In this document: in pieces, positions 36,279 to 44,425 of the stretch
Layout: each line of letters begins with the position of its first letter
Numbering within the stretch: position 1 is the stretch's first letter
Assembly: GCA_013322215.1 (NCBI GenBank)
Contig: JAAMEZ010000025.1
Span: forward strand, 1 to 44,434
From: Martinezella rhizogenes
GTDB taxonomy: Bacteria > Pseudomonadota > Alphaproteobacteria > Rhizobiales > Rhizobiaceae
DNA length: 44,434 nt
Direction of reading: 5' to 3'
Made by a program: the position numbers and the translations under genes
Notes under the pieces: generated by a model
The model's input: only the letters and a program-made list of their open reading frames with translations
Databases searched by the model: none
Told to the model about the DNA's origin: nothing

Positions 36279-37262
36279 ATGATACGAATGAATGCAGCCG
36301 GCCTCTTGCTGGCCATGATGTTGGCGGCGCCGGTTCCCGGAGTTGCCGCCGCGGACAAGCCGAATGAACCGCAACTGTGGCGTAGCTACAAGGGCGTCTC
36401 GTGGGACATTGCCGCGGGCAGAAAGCCCGACGCGGCTTCTTATCAGGCCCCGATTGCAGGACTTCACTTCGCGAAGGATGGTTCTGCGTTCGTATCCGTC
36501 CCGCGCTGGATCAATCCTGCGGTTCCGGCGACGCTCAATCGCTTATCTACTGCCGAAGGGAAGGGACCGGCGTTTCTGACCGCCTTCCCGTTGGCGAAAT
36601 GGAATGTCACGGGTGATGCGCCAACGCAGACGCTCCGCAACGTTCTTGGCTTTTATGTCGACAATACCAACAACTGGCTGTGGGCGCTTGACATGGGTTT
36701 CGTCGCCGGTGAGACCGAGGCACCGGAAGGCGGCCAGAAGATCGTCATCTTCGATCTCACGACCGGCGACCCTGTACGCACGGTAGTCCTCGACGGCGTC
36801 GCTGATCGCAAGGGCAGCTTCCTCAATGATATCGCCGTCGATGAAAAGGCGCGCATCGCGTATATCTCGGATAGCGGTTTCCGCAGCGCCCCGGACAACA
36901 AGACCGGCATCATCGTCTATGATTTCAAGAACAACAGCGCCCGTCGTCTTTTGAACCAGGATCCTTCAGTCCAGATCAGGAAGGATATTCGCGTGACGGC
37001 GCATGGCGAAGCCGTATGGAAAGGCCAGCCCATTCTCATCGGCATTAACGGCATCGCTCTGTCTAAGGATGACGGCACCCTCTACTGGACGGTAACAACA
37101 GGCGACGCCCTCCATGCCGTCAGCACCGAAAAGCTCAAGGATGTGTCGATCGCCGCGGCAGATCTTGCAGCCTCGGTCAAAACGATCGCCCGTCTCGACT
37201 TTGGCACGGACGGTATCATGGTCGAGAGTGGGAAAAACGTGGGGGTAAGGGTATTCAGGTAA
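36279..37262 (+). pseudogene. Major royal jelly/yellow-family exported protein, 3' end lost to an IS
   Basis: Starts with a signal peptide (AAGLLLAMMLAAPVPGVAAA) and then a beta-propeller of the yellow/MRJP type: GLHFAKDGSAFVSVPRW, FYVDNTNNWLWALDMGFVAG, VVLDGVADRKGSFLNDIAVD, AYISDSGF and LIGINGIALSKDDGTLYWTV. At FGTDGIMVES the ISKra4 terminal repeat begins (about 37227-37230) and the last codons to 37262 are IS sequence. Family members continue for roughly 50 more residues that would close the propeller; they are not found beyond the IS. The product may still be made but is likely non-functional. Confidence 0.75.
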
Positions 37263-38667
37263 TCGAGTGCTTTTTGGAAAGGGTACTCGTTGACCGCACA
37301 ATTGAAGATGATTATCTCCGTGGAGCTTGTGGGGGTGGACGGCGTTCGACAGCGTCGCGAAATTGCCAACGTTAAGCGAAGTGTCGATGAGGCTCGCCTC
37401 GACGATTTTGGCCTTTCCCTGGAAGAAGCCAAAGAAATTCAGCTGCATCTGCAGAAGGAGCTGACGCAGTTTCAGACGGATCAGGCCGCCCAGCGTGATC
37501 GGAAGTGCCCGCACTGTAATTGCTCTCGCCAGGTTCACGACTACAGATCCCGTACGATCCATTCGCTCTTCGGCCTTTGTCGTGTGCGCGTGCCACGGTT
37601 GCGACGCTGCGAATGCGGATCGAGCGCAAGATTGGGCACCGATTGCGCCCCGACCCTGTTGAATGGAAGAGCAACGCCGGAATTGGAGCGAATTCAGGCA
37701 GAACTCGGCTCCCGTTTGTCCTTTCGAGAAGCAACTCGTGTACTTGATATCTTTTTGCCGACGGCAAGAGTCCACAATCATCGGACTGTGAGCAACCGGC
37801 TGGCCAAGGTTGCCGATCAGATCGAAAAGTGGGACGTCGCGAGCCCCTATCGTCTCAGTCGTTCCGGCAAGTCTCCCGTTTCCGTTTTCATCGATGGCGC
37901 CTACATTCGCGCGGTTCCCGGCTATCAAAGCCGGCATTTCGAGATCGCGATGGGACGCGTTGTTTCGCAAGGCCGAGCACCGCGTCAGTTTGCCGGTGCA
38001 CCTCATATCGCTACCGGCAAACACGATATCCTTCGCGCGGCGATGCGCGCACAAGGATGGCTGCCTGGCCGAGATGTCACTGTCTTCAGCGACGGTGAAG
38101 TTGGCTTGCAAAACATCGTTGTCAGCGCAACACGCCAGTCCGTCACGCATATTCTTGACTGGTTTCATCTATCGATGCGGCTGCGGCACGTTGAACAGAC
38201 CTGGGAGGGCATCAGACATCTGCAAAATCTGGAAGTCTATCTACAAAACGTCGCAATCCATGTGCCCAGACTTCGACATCTCCTATGGAGTGGATATGTC
38301 CGAGAGGCAAGCGAGGCCGTAAAGCAGATGCTTGCCCAATTGGATCAGCATGCCGGGCTGCGCGATGCGAACGGCAAAATCAGGCGTCTATACGAACTGA
38401 TCAGCAATTTTGGCACCTACGTGATCCAAAACGAAGCTTCGATCGTCAACTACTGCCAGCGGTACTGGTCCGGCTTGCCGATATCCAGCTCGCCGGCTGA
38501 AAGTGCTGCCAACAGCCTGGTCAATGCCCGCATGAACAAGAAGCGTCAGATGCGTTGGTCGCCGATTGGCGCTCATCGGGTTCTTCAGGTACGAGCCGCC
38601 GTTGCGGATGGTCGACTTAAGCAGGCAAAGCTAAATCTTGCAGCGTGACCCCCAGGTTTTTCCCGCT
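37227..38667 (+). mobile_element. ISKra4-family insertion sequence
   Basis: Bounded by inverted repeats: left GAGTGGGAAAAACGTGGGGG T (37227-37246) and right complement GAGCGGGAAAAACCTGGGGG T (38667-38648), two mismatches in about 20. It holds one transposase gene. No target duplication is obvious, and the two flanks belong to different genes, so the IS lies at a rearrangement junction. Confidence 0.75.
37290..38648 (+). CDS. ISKra4-family transposase
   Basis: 452 residues. An N-terminal zinc-binding part (KCPHCNCSRQVHDYRSRTIH with further RCECG) is followed by the catalytic domain: VSVFIDGAYIRAVPG (first Asp), TVFSDGEVGLQNIV and ILDWFHLSMRLRHVEQ (second Asp region), and SSPAESAANSLVNARMNKKR with the late Glu. 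The frame is intact. TTG at 37290 is the first start; an ATG at 37308 is possible. Confidence 0.85.
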   Translation: MTAQLKMIISVELVGVDGVRQRREIANVKRSVDEARLDDFGLSLEEAKEIQLHLQKELTQFQTDQAAQRDRKCPHCNCSRQVHDYRSRTIHSLFGLCRVRVPRLRRCECGSSARLGTDCAPTLLNGRATPELERIQAELGSRLSFREATRVLDIFLPTARVHNHRTVSNRLAKVADQIEKWDVASPYRLSRSGKSPVSVFIDGAYIRAVPGYQSRHFEIAMGRVVSQGRAPRQFAGAPHIATGKHDILRAAMRAQGWLPGRDVTVFSDGEVGLQNIVVSATRQSVTHILDWFHLSMRLRHVEQTWEGIRHLQNLEVYLQNVAIHVPRLRHLLWSGYVREASEAVKQMLAQLDQHAGLRDANGKIRRLYELISNFGTYVIQNEASIVNYCQRYWSGLPISSSPAESAANSLVNARMNKKRQMRWSPIGAHRVLQVRAAVADGRLKQAKLNLAA

Positions 38668-38754
38668 CCCTTCGGCGTTCTGCCGAGCGACGAACTCGAT
38701 GACGAAGACGATCTGGAGATCGTGCATGAATACGTTCCGGGTGCGTCTCATTGA
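38665..38754 (+). pseudogene. C-terminal tail of an unrecognised plasmid-type gene
   Basis: Directly after the IS end an open frame reads APFGVLPSDELDDEDDLEIV then HEYVPGASH and stop. The acidic, well-ordered tail looks like a genuine protein end; the rest was removed at the ISKra4 border. It precedes a toprim-type gene, as in conjugative-element gene clusters. Confidence 0.45.
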
Positions 38755-38972
38755 GACCCTTCATCTCCTTGGTGCCGCTCGCGAGCGGCAGGCGGCAAGG
38801 GAAGCTTTGCCGCGCCTTGGCACCGACGATTGGCGTTGATCTGCAGATCAGCAGATTGCCAGGGCGCGCCCTTGCCCCCTTTGCTCTTCGCGGACGCCGG
38901 AAACGGTCCCGCAGATTGTGGGAAGGATGAATCTGGAGAGAAGGGCGGCGCCAAGAGCGCCGGGGAAAAATA

Positions 38973-39173
38973 ATGGAGAAACAGAAACTGGAGGAACTTC
39001 GGGACCGTGTCCCTTGCGCCGCCGTGCTGGAACAGGCCGGCTTTGCCATCGACGTCAAGGAAAGCACCCGCAAAGCTTTGAAATTCCGGCGCGGCGCGGA
39101 AATCGTCATCGTCATTCATGGGGGGCGGGGTTGGTTCGATCCACTGTCCGACGCGAAAGGCGATGTCTTCGGT
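38973..39173 (+). pseudogene. N-terminal fragment of a plasmid DUF3991/toprim-type protein
   Basis: MEKQKLEELRDRVPCAAVLE, QAGFAIDVKESTRKALKFRR and VIHGGRGWFDPLSDAKGDVF match the start of DUF3991/toprim proteins carried on rhizobial plasmids and integrative elements. At 39174 the IS1111-type element begins and the frame ends artificially at 39218. The rest of the gene is not found after the IS. Confidence 0.7.
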
Positions 39174-39250
39174 TGTTGGTTATGGGATGGCCCGCCCTTC
39201 CGAGAACATCGCGTATGATGTCTCGTCATTGAAGGAAGAGGAGCCAGATC

Positions 39251-40285
39251 ATGACGATTTCGATACTGGGCATCGACATAGGAAAGAACAGCTGCAGCGT
39301 TGTGGGAGTTGATGACAAAGGCTCGGTGATTGTCCGCCGAACGATGCGGCGTCAGACGCTCATTGAGTTTGTCGGCAAGATGCCGGCGTGCATCGTTGCT
39401 ATGGAGGCATGCTGTGGCGCTCACCACCTTGGTCGACTTTTCGCTGCACGAGGACACGAAGTGCGACTGATGTCGCCCGAGTATGTTCGCCCCTATATTA
39501 AAGCGCAGAAGAACGACGATAGGGATGCGGAGGGCATAGCGGAAGCAGCGTCGCGTCCCACAATGCGGTTCGTCGACCTCAAGAGCGAAGAGCAGCTCGA
39601 TATTCAGTCGCTGCACAGGGTTCGATCGCGCCTCGTTGCACAAAGAACGACGTTGATCAATCAGGTCCGGGCGATCCTTCTTGAGCGCGACCTCATCTTC
39701 GCTGCCGGTCGTCGTAAGCTTGAGGTTGCCCTGGATGCCGTTCCGGGTGATCACGAGGTCAACTTGTCTCCGCGCATGCATCAACTGATTGTTGAGTTGC
39801 GAAACGAGTGGAAAGTGCTGGATACGAAGATTGCAGCGCTGAACGCTGAGTTCGTGTCGCTCGCGCGGCATAATCTTGCGATGCGTCGTCTAACGACCAT
39901 TCCCGGTATCGGTGTCCTTAACGCCACAGCCCTGGTTGCCGCGATCGGCGACGCCAGCAGCTTCAAAAATGCGCGAGATCTCGGCGCGTGGCTTGGGCTC
40001 GTTCCACGACAGTTCACGACCGGTGGCAAGCCACGGCTGCTCGGAATAACGAAACGGGGCAACAACTATCTGCGAACTTTCCTTGTGCACGGCGCACGAG
40101 CGGCGATGCCCGTACTCAGTCAAAGCGATACGCCTGTCGGCCAGTGGCTACGAGCGCTAGTTTCCCGCGGTATTCACCGTAATGTTGCGATCGTAGCCCT
40201 TGCAAACAAGCTTGCGCGTATTGCCTGGGCGATTTTGCGCAAGGAGCAACCGTATGAGGGAACCTTCGGGGTAGCGCCAGCATAA
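39251..40285 (+). CDS. IS110/IS1111-family transposase
   Basis: 344 residues, intact. N-terminal RuvC-like DEDD domain: ISILGIDIGKNSCSVVGVDD (Asp), CIVAMEACCGAHHLGRLFAA (Glu) and AQKNDDRDAEGIAEAA (Asp pair). The C-terminal Tnp_20 domain has LTTIPGIGVLNATALVAAIG, FKNARDLGAWLGLVPRQFTT and the catalytic-serine segment with GGKPRLLGITKRGNNYLRTF. GGAAGAGGAGCCAGATC precedes the ATG. It differs clearly from the broken IS110 protein at 21934. Confidence 0.93.
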   Translation: MTISILGIDIGKNSCSVVGVDDKGSVIVRRTMRRQTLIEFVGKMPACIVAMEACCGAHHLGRLFAARGHEVRLMSPEYVRPYIKAQKNDDRDAEGIAEAASRPTMRFVDLKSEEQLDIQSLHRVRSRLVAQRTTLINQVRAILLERDLIFAAGRRKLEVALDAVPGDHEVNLSPRMHQLIVELRNEWKVLDTKIAALNAEFVSLARHNLAMRRLTTIPGIGVLNATALVAAIGDASSFKNARDLGAWLGLVPRQFTTGGKPRLLGITKRGNNYLRTFLVHGARAAMPVLSQSDTPVGQWLRALVSRGIHRNVAIVALANKLARIAWAILRKEQPYEGTFGVAPA

Positions 40286-40511
40286 CAGGGTCGGCTGCGC
40301 TTACACGCAGCCCATGATGTTTGCGAGAAGGAATATAGATGGCCTGACAGTCAATCGGCGTTCAGAAAGCCCAGGCGTGGAAATGGTTCATTGAAACCGT
40401 GTTGGTTATCGTGGCTCTGGACGTGCGGATATCCATCTTGGCCACGGCGTGACCGTGAGACCGAATACGTTGAAGCAGACTGCACAGGAATCTAAAAAAC
40501 TACTTGCGAAC
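40286..40511 (+). ncRNA. Candidate bridge-RNA region of the IS1111-type element
   Basis: Non-coding right end of the IS. IS110-family transposases use a structured bridge RNA, placed in the right end in IS1111-group elements. Position and length (226 bases) fit; I did not fold it and no specific RNA is demonstrated. Confidence 0.4.
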
Positions 40512-40527
40512 AGGGCGGGCCATACGC

Positions 40528-40571
40528 TTCACGCGGAACTGAGCCGCCTAACCGGCTCAGTTCCGCGTGAA
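40528..40571. repeat. Perfect 19-bp palindrome at the IS right end
   Basis: TTCACGCGGAACTGAGCCG (40528-40546), 6-base loop, exact complement (40553-40571). It lies 4 bases after the right inverted repeat of the IS1111-type element. No T-run follows. Confidence 0.85.
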
Positions 40572-40597
40572 AACCAACAGATGCTGTACCGACCAAT

Positions 40598-40856
40598 TTT
40601 CGGTCGCTCGGCGCCTTTCGCGACCGCATCATCAGGCTCTGGGCTCAGACGCTTCGGCGGCGGAGCCAGAGACATCGATTGATCTGGGAGAGAATGATAC
40701 GGCTTGCCAATGACTGGCTCCCGCGCCCCCGGATCCTTCATCCTTGGCCGCGTATACGCTTCGCCGTCAAACACCCAAGGTAGGAGCCGGATGCGGGAAT
40801 TCCGCTCGTCCGGATCTGTGCGGGGGGTGCTCAGTAATGGGCATCCCTACCGCGAT
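40598..40856 (+). mobile_element. 3' remnant of a second group II intron
   Basis: Frame FRDRIIRLWAQTLRRRSQRH, RLIWERMIRLANDWLPRPRI and LHPWPRIRFAVKHPR then stop is the C-terminus of a group II intron reverse transcriptase. Directly after come domain V (GAGCCGGATGCGGGAATTCC pairing with its 3' partner, from about 40785) and a domain VI hairpin ending CTACCGCGAT at 40856. The 5' part of the intron is missing. Confidence 0.8.
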
Positions 40857-40917
40857 GACATTGAGACCGCCGTGGAAACGTGGGATTTTTTCAAGCAATA
40901 TCAGCATCATCAGTAGG
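40857..40917 (+). pseudogene. C-terminal exon remnant after the intron
   Basis: The frame after the intron end reads DIETAVETWDFFKQYQHHQ and stop. It looks like the end of an esterase/hydrolase-like protein split by the lost intron; too short for a firm call. Confidence 0.35.
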
Positions 40918-41060
40918 AGATAGGTCGAATGCAAGCCCGAAGCAAACAGGCCTCCGTACGCATCGTGTATGAGACGCGCGACAGCTCCGCCGCGGCAAGC
41001 CGCCGATGATATACGAAGTTAATCTTTACAGTTTGCCTTCATTTATGGTAACGATGCTGC

Positions 41061-41510
41061 ATGATCGAAAACGCAACAAAACCGCCCCTCGCCTCCACAG
41101 TCGCTGAAGAGCTCAGAGGCTTCGCAAGCAAGCTGAAGCGCAAGCTGCGCGAGCAGGGCCATGCCGGAGACCTGACGCAAAGTCAGGCGTCGGCGCTCGT
41201 CCGGCTGGAAAAGGAGGGTCCGATGACCACCTCGGCACTGGCGCGCGCAGAAGGCATGCGTCCGCAATCGATGGGCGCGCTGCTCTCGGCTCTGGATACG
41301 ATGGGCTTCGTCGTGGGAATGCCCGACCCCTCGGATGGCCGGCAAACTATTCTGTCGCTGACGGACCGATGCCGCCGCCTGATCCAGGAAGGCCGCGCCG
41401 CCCGCCAGGACTGGCTCAGCCAGACCATCGAAGCCAGGCTTTCGTCCGAGGAGCAAGGCCAGGTACTGGCCGCCATCGCCCTGCTGCAGCGGCTGGTCGA
41501 GCAGGATTAG
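41061..41510 (+). CDS. MarR-family transcriptional regulator
   Basis: 149 residues. The winged helix is visible: LTQSQASALVRLEKEGPMTT, SALARAEGMRPQSMGALLSA and the wing MPDPSDGRQTILSLTDRCRR. It heads a same-strand group with the isochorismatase-like gene (34 bases later), a small membrane protein and an MFS exporter, which it probably represses until a ligand binds. The ribosome site is weak (AACGATGCTGC). Confidence 0.92.
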   Translation: MIENATKPPLASTVAEELRGFASKLKRKLREQGHAGDLTQSQASALVRLEKEGPMTTSALARAEGMRPQSMGALLSALDTMGFVVGMPDPSDGRQTILSLTDRCRRLIQEGRAARQDWLSQTIEARLSSEEQGQVLAAIALLQRLVEQD

Positions 41511-41544
41511 ACCGGCCTTTCCCTCCCCATCGCCAGGATATCCC

Positions 41545-42111
41545 ATGGCCCTGACCACATTGGATCCGCAAACCGCCCTGATCGTCGTCGACCTCCAGAA
41601 AGGGGTCATGAGCGCAGCCCTGGTAGAGCCGATCGCCCCTATCATCGACCGCGCCGTAGCGCTTGTCCGCGCTTTCCGGCAGCACGATCTGCCTGTCATC
41701 CTCGTCAATGCCGCCGGCACCGCGCCGGGGCGCACCGAGCAACCCAGGCGCCATACAGGACCGCTGCCAGACGGCTTTACGGATTTCATTCCTGAGCTCG
41801 ACCGGCAGCCGGGCGATCTCGTCGTGACGAAATACAGCTGGGGTGCCTTTGCGACGACCGACCTCGACGTCCGTCTCAAGTCCCTCGGCGTCACGCAGGT
41901 GGTGGTCATCGGTGTCGCGACCGGAACCGGGGTCGAGGCGACCGCGCGGCAGGCCTTTGAGGCCGGGTACAATGTCGCGCTCGCGATCGACGTCATGACC
42001 GATACCCGACCCGAGGCCCATGCCTACAGCATCAGGAACGTCTTTCCCCGGCTCGGCGAAACCGCCACGACGGAAGAGATCATGACCGAACTCGCAAATC
42101 GGAACGCTTAA
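41545..42111 (+). CDS. Isochorismatase-like hydrolase without the usual cysteine
   Basis: 188-residue Rossmann-like hydrolase of the isochorismatase superfamily. TALIVVDLQKGVM supplies the catalytic Asp, LVVTKYSWGAFATTDLDVRL the Lys. The third position, normally Cys in GxxTxxCVxxTAR, reads GVATGTGVEATARQAFEAGY, with Gly in place of Cys. Nicotinamidase-type amide hydrolysis is thus unlikely; true isochorismatases and a related bacterial subgroup also lack this Cys. It is followed by the membrane protein gene after 2 bases. Confidence 0.85.
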   Translation: MALTTLDPQTALIVVDLQKGVMSAALVEPIAPIIDRAVALVRAFRQHDLPVILVNAAGTAPGRTEQPRRHTGPLPDGFTDFIPELDRQPGDLVVTKYSWGAFATTDLDVRLKSLGVTQVVVIGVATGTGVEATARQAFEAGYNVALAIDVMTDTRPEAHAYSIRNVFPRLGETATTEEIMTELANRNA

Positions 42112-42113
42112 GG

Positions 42114-42443
42114 ATGGCCTTCCTCCACACTCTCTCGCTGCTTGCCGGCGGTGCATTTCTGATGAATGCAATTCCGCACCTCGTCAGCGGCGTTCTCGGC
42201 CGGCCCTTTCAATCGCCCTTCGCCAGGCCACCCGGTGAAGGCCTGTCATCGTCGACCGTCAATGTCCTGTGGGGCTCCGCCAATCTCGTCCTGGCCTATC
42301 TGCTCCTCGTCTGTTTCGGCAGCGGGAATTGGGATGGAGCCACGGATGTCTTATCTGCAGGCCTCGGGGCTTTCGCCATCGCCCTGTTTTGCGCGCGTCA
42401 CTTCGGCAGGTTCCATGGCGGGAACGCGCCGGAACGGCAATGA
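42114..42443 (+). CDS. Small membrane protein, unknown function
   Basis: 109 residues with three hydrophobic segments (FLHTLSLLAGGAFLMNAIPH; TVNVLWGSANLVLAYLLLVC; SAGLGAFAIALFCARHF). The start follows the previous stop by 2 bases (TAAGGATGG) and its stop overlaps the MFS start (ATGA), so it is translated within the operon. No named family recognised. Confidence 0.8.
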   Translation: MAFLHTLSLLAGGAFLMNAIPHLVSGVLGRPFQSPFARPPGEGLSSSTVNVLWGSANLVLAYLLLVCFGSGNWDGATDVLSAGLGAFAIALFCARHFGRFHGGNAPERQ

Positions 42444-43657
42444 CGCGACAGACGCTGCGGACCTTCCGGTCGCTCCGCCACTACAATTACCGGCTCTGGG
42501 CGGTAGGGGCGCTCGTGTCGAATATCGGCACCTGGGTTCAGCGAACCGCACAGGACTGGCTCGTCTTCGCCGAACTGACGCGGCATAACGGCTCGGCTGT
42601 CGGCATCGTCATGGCTTTGCAGTTTGCGCCGCAGTTTCTTCTGCTTCCCTGGTCGGGTCTTGCCGCCGACAGTCTGAACCAGCGCAAGCTCCTGATGGCG
42701 ACGCAGGCGACGATGGGCGCGCTCGCGCTGGCGCTCGGTATTCTCACCGTTACGGGCCTCGTACAGCTCTGGCACGTCTATGTCTTCGCCTTCCTGTTCG
42801 GCAGCGCGGCCGCGCTCGACGCGCCGGTTCGCCAAACCTTCGTCGCGGAGCTGGTCGGCGACGACGATCTGCCGAATGCGGTGGCGCTGAACTCCATGTC
42901 GTTCAATCTCGCGAGGATGATCGGTCCGGCCGTGTCGGGTGTCGCGATCACCACTGTCGGGACCGGATGGGGCTTTCTCGCCAATGGCGCATCCTTCCTG
43001 GCCGTCCTGATTTCTCTGACGCTGCTGCGGCGGTCGGAGCTGCGGCCGAACAGACGGGCGCCACGTGGCAAGGGCCGCTTTATCGAGGGTCTGCGCTATG
43101 TCCGGGGCCGCCCCGATCTCGTGGCGATCCTGTTCATGTTGTTCTTCATTGGCACCTTCGGCCTGAATTTTCCGATCTTCGTCTCGACAATGGGCGTGCG
43201 CATCTTCCATGCCGATGCCACCGGCTACGGGCTGTTGTCGTCGATCATGGCGGTCGGGACGATCACCGGCGCATTCCTGAATGCCGGCAGCGATCGCATC
43301 GAATTTCGGAATCTGGTCGTGAGCGCCACGGTATTTGGCGTCGGCTGCGCGTTGGCGGCGCTTGCGCCCGGCTACTGGCTCTTCGCGGCGGCCCTAGTCG
43401 TCGTTGGCGTCGCCGCGCTCTCCTTCACCAACGCCACCAACAGCCTGATGCAGCTTTCGACTGAGGCTACGATGCGCGGGCGGGTAATGGCGCTGCGCGT
43501 CGGCATCGCGCTCGGTGGCACGCCGATCGGAGCACCCATCGTTGGCTGGGTGGCCGACCATGAAAGCCCGCGCTGGGCGATGGCAATCGCGGCGGCATCG
43601 GGGGTGATTGCGGCGGCGGTCGGCGTCTTTGCCAAACTAGAAACGGGCGGGAACTAG
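42440..43657 (+). CDS. MFS exporter, EntS-like (MFS_3)
   Basis: 405-residue major facilitator with 12 predicted membrane segments. The N-terminus (FRSLRHYNYRLWAVGALVSN, IGTWVQRTAQDWLVF) and LDAPVRQTFVAELVGDDDLP NAVALNS match the MFS_3/enterobactin-exporter-like group common in actinobacteria and rhizobia. The ATG overlaps the previous stop. Behind a MarR gene it is probably an inducible efflux pump; the substrate is unknown. Confidence 0.9.
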   Translation: MTRQTLRTFRSLRHYNYRLWAVGALVSNIGTWVQRTAQDWLVFAELTRHNGSAVGIVMALQFAPQFLLLPWSGLAADSLNQRKLLMATQATMGALALALGILTVTGLVQLWHVYVFAFLFGSAAALDAPVRQTFVAELVGDDDLPNAVALNSMSFNLARMIGPAVSGVAITTVGTGWGFLANGASFLAVLISLTLLRRSELRPNRRAPRGKGRFIEGLRYVRGRPDLVAILFMLFFIGTFGLNFPIFVSTMGVRIFHADATGYGLLSSIMAVGTITGAFLNAGSDRIEFRNLVVSATVFGVGCALAALAPGYWLFAAALVVVGVAALSFTNATNSLMQLSTEATMRGRVMALRVGIALGGTPIGAPIVGWVADHESPRWAMAIAAASGVIAAAVGVFAKLETGGN

Positions 43658-43660
43658 GTC

Positions 43661-43835
43661 GTGATCGAAGTCCTGTCCCTCGTTTTGGCGGGATCGCGGC
43701 TGGTGTCAAAGAGCGACGACATCGCGAAGGCGCGTGGCGTTTCGGCGACACAAGGTCGTGCTTGCCTGGCTTCATGCTCAAGGTCAGAAGCTCAGGGTCA
43801 AGAAGATGCCGATCCCCGGAACGCCTTGAGACGAG
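43661..43835 (+). pseudogene. Aldo/keto reductase remnant, frameshifted
   Basis: LVSKSDDIAKARGVSATQ in one frame and VVLAWLHAQGQKLRV then MPIPGTP in the next match the C-terminal block of aldo/keto reductases (usually LEEIAKARGVSPAQVALAWL with IPGT). A one-base shift lies near 43752 and nothing else of the gene is present. It begins 3 bases after the exporter stop. Confidence 0.6.
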
Positions 43836-44051
43836 AGCTGACGTTGTGAATTACAAGCTCTTGAAGGGGATCCGAACCGACGCCCCTTGCGTCAGGAGAG
43901 CTATGCGTTTGAAATTCCTCCGTGAGAACATCGGTGTTCAGTTTCACAAAGCTTTGACCCGGATTTGCTTTTGAGGTTGATCCATGCAGCGGCTGAGAAC
44001 CCGTTGGCGGATGTACAATATTGACCCTCTAGGCAGGGTCGCGACGAAATG
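43836..44051. other. Stretch without recognised gene
   Basis: 216 bases from the reductase remnant to the right inverted repeat. Short frames (for example 43762-43974) have no ribosome site or family resemblance. Confidence 0.4.
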
Positions 44052-44178
44052 CACTTTTTCATTTCGCATGGATCCGCCCGCCCAGCGAGAAAATGTTTTC
44101 GATCAACGCCATCAATGGAATTAGGTGGTACAATGCGAGAGGAAAAAATGGCGCAAATCTAGCCGAAACTTAACACCG
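44052..44178 (-). repeat. 127-bp inverted repeat, right copy
   Basis: Reverse-strand partner of 33844-33970; the pair encloses 10.3 kb with matching outer ends. Confidence 0.8.
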
Positions 44179-44425
44179 TCCAACAGGAAGCACTCCGCGC
44201 TCACCACTCACATTCATCGAATCCGCGCAATGGCGCAGTGGAAGGCTGTGACCGGCGCGGTGGCTTGATTTCAACCGCAAGCCCTCGCCTGACTTCAGGC
44301 AAACAACGTGACATCACCGACTGAAGAAAACTAGCTTAGAGCGTTTCCCTGACTGATTGAATCGAATTGCTTTTCAAATCACTTGGATTCTGATTCAAGC
44401 TATCTGCCGATGGAGGTCGGCAGAT

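Larger units (their letters stand above)
39174..40525 (+). mobile_element. IS110-family, IS1111-group insertion sequence
   Basis: Subterminal perfect 12-bp inverted repeats ATGGCCCGCCCT (39187-39198) and AGGGCGGGCCAT (40512-40523) enclose an intact transposase gene, the IS1111-group layout. About 225 bases of non-coding DNA follow the gene before the right repeat. A 10-bp direct repeat TGTTGGTTAT (39174-39183, 40400-40409) is also seen. Confidence 0.75.

Noticed and set aside
36966..38168. 400-codon minus-strand frame
   Set aside because: Antisense to the yellow-family gene and the ISKra4 transposase, crossing the IS border; no family resemblance.
41043..43210. Long minus-strand frames opposite the MarR-isochorismatase-MFS genes
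   Set aside because: The plus-strand genes have clear families, ribosome sites and coupled starts; the antisense frames have none.
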